In this document: positions 6,038 to 9,308 of the stretch, one piece after another | Numbering within the stretch: position 1 is the stretch's first letter | Layout of the letters: every line of letters starts with the position of its first letter | Source of the DNA: Acidobacteriota bacterium | GTDB taxonomy: Bacteria > Acidobacteriota > Terriglobia > UBA7540 | Assembly: GCA_021789565.1 (NCBI GenBank) | Contig: JAJYJL010000218.1 | Coordinates: 1-9,308, forward strand | Length of the DNA stretch: 9,308 nt | Reading direction: 5' to 3' | Notes under the pieces: model-generated | What the model was told of the DNA's origin: nothing | Database searches by the model: none | What the model saw: the letters and a program-made list of their open reading frames with translations, nothing else | Program-made: the position numbers and the translations under genes

Positions 6038-7207
6038 ATGTTTCCGTTTCGCGGCGTTGACTTTATGGAGATCGACGCTTTCCTGACCGACGAAGAAAAG
6101 CTGGTCCGGCAGGCGGTGCGCGAGTTTGCCGACAAGGAAGTCATCCCATACATCGAGAGCTGGTTTCGCGAGGGCAAATTCCCTCTGCATCTGGTGCCGG
6201 TGCTCGGCGAGATGGGTTTTCTGGGTGCCAGCCTCAGCGGCTACGGCTGTGCGGAGATGTCAAACGTGCAGTATGGCCTTGTGATGCAGGAACTTGAACG
6301 CGCCGACAGCGGCCTGCGCAGCTTTGTTTCCGTCCAGAGCGCGCTGGTGATGCATCCCATCCACGCCTTCGGTTCTGAAGAGCAGAAACAGCGGTGGCTG
6401 CCGCCGCTCCAGCAGGGCAAAGCGATTGGGTGCTTCGGCCTTACGGAGCCGGACTTTGGCTCGAATCCCGGCGGAATGCGCACGCGCGCTGTGAAGGATG
6501 GTGATGATTACGTTTTAAACGGCGAAAAAACCTGGATCACCAACGGTTCGATTGCTGATGTCGCGCTGGTCTGGGCGCGGTCGCCCGAAGGCGTTCGAGG
6601 CTTCCTGGTCGAAAAAGGGACACCCGGTTACACCACCAGAGACATCAAGGGCAAGATGTCGCTGCGCGCTTCTGTCACCTCGTCGCTCTCACTCGCAGAC
6701 GTTCGTGTGCCCGCCGGGAATATGCTTCCGGCGGCGACGGGATTGAAAGCCGCGCTCGATTGCCTGACCCAGGCACGTTACGGAATCGGCTGGGGAGCCG
6801 TCGGTGCAGCCATGGCCTGCTACAACGAAGCTCTCGAATATGCCAAGGTGCGCAAGCAGTTTGGCGACAAACCCATCGCGGGACACCAGTTGGTGCAGGC
6901 ACAGTTTACGGAAATGATTACGGAAATCACCAAGGCGCAGTTGATGGCGCTGCATGTGGGCCGATTGAAAGACCTTGGCCGCGCCGACTTCGCCCACGTC
7001 TCCATGCTGAAGCGGAACAACGTCAAGGCCGCTCTCGACATCGCCCGCAGCGCGCGCGACGTCCTGGGCGCAAACGGCGTGGCCGATGAGTATCCCGTCT
7101 TCCGCCACATGTGCAACCTGGAATCGGTTTTCACTTACGAAGGCACCCACAACATCCACACACTCATCATCGGCGAGCGCGCCACCGGCATCGCGGCGTA
7201 TCAATGA
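6038..7207 (+). CDS. gcdH: Glutaryl-CoA dehydrogenase (acyl-CoA dehydrogenase family)
   Basis: This is a 389-residue FAD enzyme expected to convert glutaryl-CoA to crotonyl-CoA and CO2 in lysine, tryptophan or aromatic degradation, passing electrons to ETF. It carries the landmarks of the family. GYGCAEMSNVQYGL and ELERADSGLRSFVSVQSALV (68-104) closely follow the human enzyme, as do CFGLTEPDFGSNP (132-144) and KTWITN (164-169). RYGI-WG (near 247-253) follows, and the C-terminal TYEGTHNIH has catalytic base Glu368. Arg94-Ser95 fall where the human enzyme binds the substrate's free carboxylate, which separates this from ordinary acyl-CoA dehydrogenases. Glu87 and Tyr367 are also kept, which favours the decarboxylating type. 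The length is normal, without a targeting extension. The start is set by AGGAG seven bases upstream of this ATG; an in-frame ATG at 5981 has no such site. It stands alone, with no ETF or CoA-transferase gene beside it. Confidence 0.93.
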   Translation: MFPFRGVDFMEIDAFLTDEEKLVRQAVREFADKEVIPYIESWFREGKFPLHLVPVLGEMGFLGASLSGYGCAEMSNVQYGLVMQELERADSGLRSFVSVQSALVMHPIHAFGSEEQKQRWLPPLQQGKAIGCFGLTEPDFGSNPGGMRTRAVKDGDDYVLNGEKTWITNGSIADVALVWARSPEGVRGFLVEKGTPGYTTRDIKGKMSLRASVTSSLSLADVRVPAGNMLPAATGLKAALDCLTQARYGIGWGAVGAAMACYNEALEYAKVRKQFGDKPIAGHQLVQAQFTEMITEITKAQLMALHVGRLKDLGRADFAHVSMLKRNNVKAALDIARSARDVLGANGVADEYPVFRHMCNLESVFTYEGTHNIHTLIIGERATGIAAYQ

Positions 7208-7228
7208 GAGGGCTGAATGTGTTTCGGC

Positions 7229-8215
7229 TCACCGGTTGACAACCTTCATCCCGCCTTCGGGGTAGCGGTCGCCGGCGGCAACGCCTTTGGGAGCAAATTC
7301 GTCAATTCTTTTCAGTTCTTCCTCGTTTAGGCTGATTTCGAGCGCTGCCAGATTTTCTTCCAGATGCGGCCGGTGGCTGCTTCCCGGGATCGGGACTATA
7401 TCGTCTCCCTGGGCCAGGACCCAGGCCAGCGCCAGTTGTGAAGGCTTGCAGCCTTTTTCGCGCGCGATTTCTTCAATGCGCCGCACCAGGTCCAGGTTGC
7501 GCTGGAAGTTTTCTCCCTGGAAGCGCGGATTATTGCGCCGCCAGTCATCCGGCTCGAGGTCGTCGGGACTTTTAAACCTGCCGGTCAGAAAACCGCGCCC
7601 GAGCGGACTGTAAGGCACAAAGGTAATTCCCAGTTCTCGGCACAGCGGGATCAATTCGTCTTCCGGGTCGCGGCTCCACAGCGAATATTCGGTTTGCAGG
7701 GCGCTGATGGGCCAGGTGCTGTGCGCGCGGCGGATGGTTGCGGGCGCAGCCTCCGAAAGTCCCAGGCAGCGCACCTTGCCTTCTTCCACCAGGCGCGACA
7801 TGCCCCCCACCGTATCTTCGATGGGCACGTTGATGTCCACGCGGTGCTGATAATAAAGATCGATGATTTCAATGCCCAGCCGGCGCAGGCTGGCCTCGCA
7901 GGCCTCCTTTACATATTCCGGCCGTCCGCTGATTCCAACAAAATTTCCCGACGCGTCGCGCAGGTTGGCGAACTTCGTGGCCAGGATTACCTGTTCCCGG
8001 CGGCCTCGAAGGGCCTTGCCCACGAGCAACTCATTCTTTCCTTTACCGTAAACATCGGCCGTATCGAGAAAGTTTACCTCCAGGTCCAGCGCGCGATGGA
8101 TGACTTCGATCGACTCCTGGTCGTCTCGCGTTCCATAATATTCCGACATGCCCATGCAGCCGAGCCCGAGGGCCGACAATGAGAACGGACTATGACCGAG
8201 TTTCCGAAATTGCAT
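7229..8215 (-). CDS. Aldo/keto reductase (AKR13-like, NADPH-dependent)
   Basis: This 328-residue cytosolic (alpha/beta)8-barrel enzyme reduces aldehydes or ketones with NADPH; the natural substrate cannot be read from the sequence. The catalytic tetrad is complete: Asp51 and Tyr56 (FLDTADVYG), Lys81 (LATKF) and His124 (LYYQHRVD). The N-terminus [13 protein letters not shown] and [12 protein letters not shown] in the middle are typical of the AKR13/YakC-type group. The C-terminal [19 protein letters not shown] (274-292) is the usual NADPH-phosphate binding loop, with Ser279, Ser280 and Arg282 as likely contacts. The length is normal. The ATG start is supported by GGAGG nine bases upstream. It converges tail to tail with the dehydrogenase gene, leaving only 21 bases, so no separate terminators fit between them. 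Its promoter, with a palindrome in the spacer, lies just upstream, suggesting regulation by a dimeric protein. Confidence 0.94.
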   Translation of the reverse strand: MQFRKLGHSPFSLSALGLGCMGMSEYYGTRDDQESIEVIHRALDLEVNFLDTADVYGKGKNELLVGKALRGRREQVILATKFANLRDASGNFVGISGRPEYVKEACEASLRRLGIEIIDLYYQHRVDINVPIEDTVGGMSRLVEEGKVRCLGLSEAAPATIRRAHSTWPISALQTEYSLWSRDPEDELIPLCRELGITFVPYSPLGRGFLTGRFKSPDDLEPDDWRRNNPRFQGENFQRNLDLVRRIEEIAREKGCKPSQLALAWVLAQGDDIVPIPGSSHRPHLEENLAALEISLNEEELKRIDEFAPKGVAAGDRYPEGGMKVVNR

Positions 8216-8252
8216 TCTCTTCCGCCTCCGACTTTTTTATCAATAAACATCC

Positions 8253-8281
8253 AGAATAACACCCGGCACGTGCCTGCTCAA
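8253..8281 (-). promoter_or_regulatory. Sigma-70-like promoter of the aldo/keto reductase gene
   Basis: On the minus strand TTGAGC (plus-strand bases 8276-8281) and TATTCT (8253-8258) are 17 bases apart, each matching the consensus at 4 of 6 positions. Transcription would begin near 8246, about 30 bases before the ATG. The spacer contains the palindrome at 8265-8274. Confidence 0.5.
8265..8274. promoter_or_regulatory. Perfect 10-base palindrome in the promoter spacer (operator candidate)
   Basis: GGCACGTGCC reads the same on both strands and sits between the -35 and -10 boxes of the aldo/keto reductase promoter. This is the position used by repressors and by MerR-type activators that act through the spacer. 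Which regulator would bind is unknown. Confidence 0.35.
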
Positions 8282-8349
8282 GGTTTGCAGACGCTCTTGC
8301 CGCTCATCACCGGCGGCAACTCCGAACTGCCTTTGCCGGCGTTTGCACT

Positions 8350-8359
8350 GCAACGTTGC
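8350..8359. repeat. Perfect 10-base palindrome GCAACGTTGC
   Basis: A second self-complementary decamer in the same intergenic region, far from either promoter box (about 130 bases from the plus-strand start of transcription). Its sequence differs from the one at 8265-8274. It may be a distal operator or may be chance. Confidence 0.2.
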
Positions 8360-8485
8360 GGCTCTTGCCTCGAATTCAGACTGGTACCAGCGGCGATCGA
8401 GAACGGGCCTGCCCGACAAAGGTTTTCAAAGGAACTCCGCCGGAATTCAAAACGTATCAATAATTAAGCCGCCGGAAATCTCTTC

Positions 8486-8513
8486 TTGAACAGTACTGCG
8501 GCTGCATTAGAAT
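8486..8513 (+). promoter_or_regulatory. Sigma-70 promoter of the membrane protein gene
   Basis: TTGAAC (8486-8491) and TAGAAT (8508-8513) are 16 bases apart, with 4/6 and 5/6 consensus matches. Transcription would begin near 8520, leaving a very short leader that is almost entirely the ribosome binding site. Confidence 0.55.
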
Positions 8514-8524
8514 GCTTTTTCAAG

Positions 8525-8540
8525 AAAGGAGGTCAATTTG
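8525..8540 (+). promoter_or_regulatory. Near-perfect Shine-Dalgarno deciding a TTG start
   Basis: AAAGGAGGT (8525-8533) is followed by CAAT and then TTG at 8538-8540. The frame has no ATG before residue 37, which lies inside the membrane segment, so TTG is the only sensible start. The strong site would compensate for the weak start codon. Confidence 0.8.
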
Positions 8541-9122
8541 GCTACTTCCCCTGCGCCCATCGAGCCTCCGCGCAAGCCGCTGGATAAGCATGTCATCTGG
8601 GCGATCGTGCTTGTTATAGTCTTTATCATCGCTTCAGGCATCTTCATGATCTGGTTTGGGCTGCGCATCCTTTCCCACGGAATTCACGTGCAGGTGTCTG
8701 AGCCCAGCCCCGACCGGAAAGTTGTCACGGTCCAGACGCCACTGGGCAACCTGAAAATCGCCAAAGAGCAGAACGTCAACGATCTTCAGCTCGGGCTCCC
8801 GATATATCCCGGCGCCACGCAAGCGGCGGATTCCCATGACGATAACTCGGTTTCCGTTGCCTTCGATTTGCCGCACGAAACGGACCTGCGCATCGCCGTA
8901 GCGAAATTCAACACCGTGGACCCCATCAGCAAGGTCGAGGAATTCTACAAACAGCAGCTGGGCAGTGAGACAGCCAGCTTCACCCAGGCCGACCACGACG
9001 GCAAAGTCGTGTTTGAGATGAAGAGCGCCGAACAGCACAAGGTTGTGTCACTCAAGCCGCATTACGGTGGAACGAGAATCGAGCTGGTGCGGATCTTCCA
9101 CGGCCAGGCCGAACCGAACTGA
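8538..9122 (+). CDS. Single-pass membrane-anchored protein of unknown function
   Basis: The protein has 194 residues. Residues 1-17 are Pro-rich and cytoplasmic (two prolines precede RKPLDK). Residues 19-42 form one strongly hydrophobic helix (VIWAIVLVIVFIIASGIFMIWFGL), with no cleavage site, so it is a signal anchor with the remaining 150 residues outside the inner membrane. The outer domain has alternating strands and helices: QTPLGNLKI, then LGLPIYPGAT, VSVAFDL, AVAKFNTVDPISKVEEFYKQQLG and ELVRIFHG. The pattern 'L-x-L-P-hydrophobic-YPGA', a later 'phrase on a thermodynamic-style x-T-x-D-P-x-x-K-V-x-x-FY' helix and a closing strand recalls small periplasmic proteins common in Acidobacteria, from general memory only. 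No enzyme motif or cysteine is present. I do not recognise a named family. It is monocistronic as far as the window shows and diverges from the aldo/keto reductase gene. Confidence 0.85.
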   Translation: MATSPAPIEPPRKPLDKHVIWAIVLVIVFIIASGIFMIWFGLRILSHGIHVQVSEPSPDRKVVTVQTPLGNLKIAKEQNVNDLQLGLPIYPGATQAADSHDDNSVSVAFDLPHETDLRIAVAKFNTVDPISKVEEFYKQQLGSETASFTQADHDGKVVFEMKSAEQHKVVSLKPHYGGTRIELVRIFHGQAEPN

Positions 9123-9139
9123 AGCCCGTTGCCGATGTC

Positions 9140-9194
9140 GTCCAGACTTATTCCAGGCGCTGAGGGCCAACTCCGGTCAGAGAAGCCTCTGGAC
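9140..9194. repeat. Inverted repeat after the membrane protein gene
   Basis: GTCCAGA (9140-9146) and TCTGGAC (9188-9194) are perfect 7-base inverted copies with a 41-base loop, beginning 18 bases past the stop codon. It could close an RNA stem at the 3' end of the transcript. No T-run follows directly, so it is not called a terminator. Confidence 0.2.
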
Positions 9195-9254
9195 CCGTCC
9201 ATGCCTTGAATTCTCCTTTTGCCTGCCGAATCCGGTACTTTAACTGTTTATCAC

Positions 9255-9284
9255 TTACCTGCCATTCTCCTGTGCCGCTATAAT
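9255..9284 (+). promoter_or_regulatory. Probable promoter for a gene beyond the window
   Basis: A perfect TATAAT (9279-9284) is preceded 18 bases upstream by TTACCT (9255-9260), a weak -35 box. Transcription would start near 9291, in the G-rich run TTCAGGGGGG. The window ends before any start codon, so the gene served is unknown. Confidence 0.4.
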
Positions 9285-9308
9285 GTTCGTTTCAGGGGGG
9301 AACCAAAG

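Larger units (their letters stand above)
8216..8537. other. Divergent intergenic region between aldo/keto reductase and membrane protein genes
   Basis: These 322 bases carry outward-facing promoters at both ends, described separately. The middle (about 8290-8480) holds no gene I can support; a 60-residue minus-strand frame there has no ribosome binding site and no recognisable content. A perfect 10-base palindrome lies at 8350-8359. Confidence 0.5.

Overview
The window reads as an ordinary chromosomal segment of a moderately GC-rich, free-living, heterotrophic bacterium. The gene mix (a mercuric-reductase-like flavoprotein, a glutaryl-CoA dehydrogenase, an aldo/keto reductase, a lipoprotein and several lineage-specific small proteins) and the protein style fit Acidobacteriota. 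That placement is an inference from general resemblance, and no rRNA or other marker gene is present to prove it. There are no tRNA or rRNA genes, CRISPR arrays, insertion sequences, phage genes or toxin-antitoxin pairs that I can support.

Layout: (1) 2-496 (+) is the 3' end of a gene cut by the window edge, of unknown function. (2) 653-2137 (-) is a class I FAD/NAD(P) disulfide oxidoreductase converging on it. (3) 2436-4416 is a small cluster of regulator-like genes: an excisionase/MerR-type helix-turn-helix protein (-), a small protein with a Cys/Cys/Cys/His cluster that probably binds zinc (-), and an XRE-type helix-turn-helix protein with a heptad-perfect coiled coil (+), whose promoter carries two short palindromes. 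A stretch of about 580 bases between the last two holds no convincing gene. (4) 4492-4695 (-) is a doubtful small exported peptide. (5) 4954-5841 (+) is a lipoprotein of unknown function with a clear sigma-70 promoter. (6) 6038-7207 (+) is a glutaryl-CoA dehydrogenase, converging with 21 bases of spacing on an aldo/keto reductase at 7229-8215 (-). (7) 8538-9122 (+) is a single-pass membrane protein of unknown function that starts with TTG behind a near-perfect Shine-Dalgarno. (8) The last 30-50 bases hold a likely promoter for a gene beyond the window.

The genes look like independent transcription units rather than one pathway. Strands alternate, most genes have their own promoter or ribosome binding site, and no two share an obvious substrate. 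The glutaryl-CoA dehydrogenase would serve lysine, tryptophan or aromatic catabolism through crotonyl-CoA. The two oxidoreductases are redox enzymes whose substrates cannot be read from the sequence. I do not see a convincing new multi-gene system. The most interesting points are the three-gene regulator cluster, the palindromes inside two promoters, and the altered active site of the disulfide oxidoreductase.
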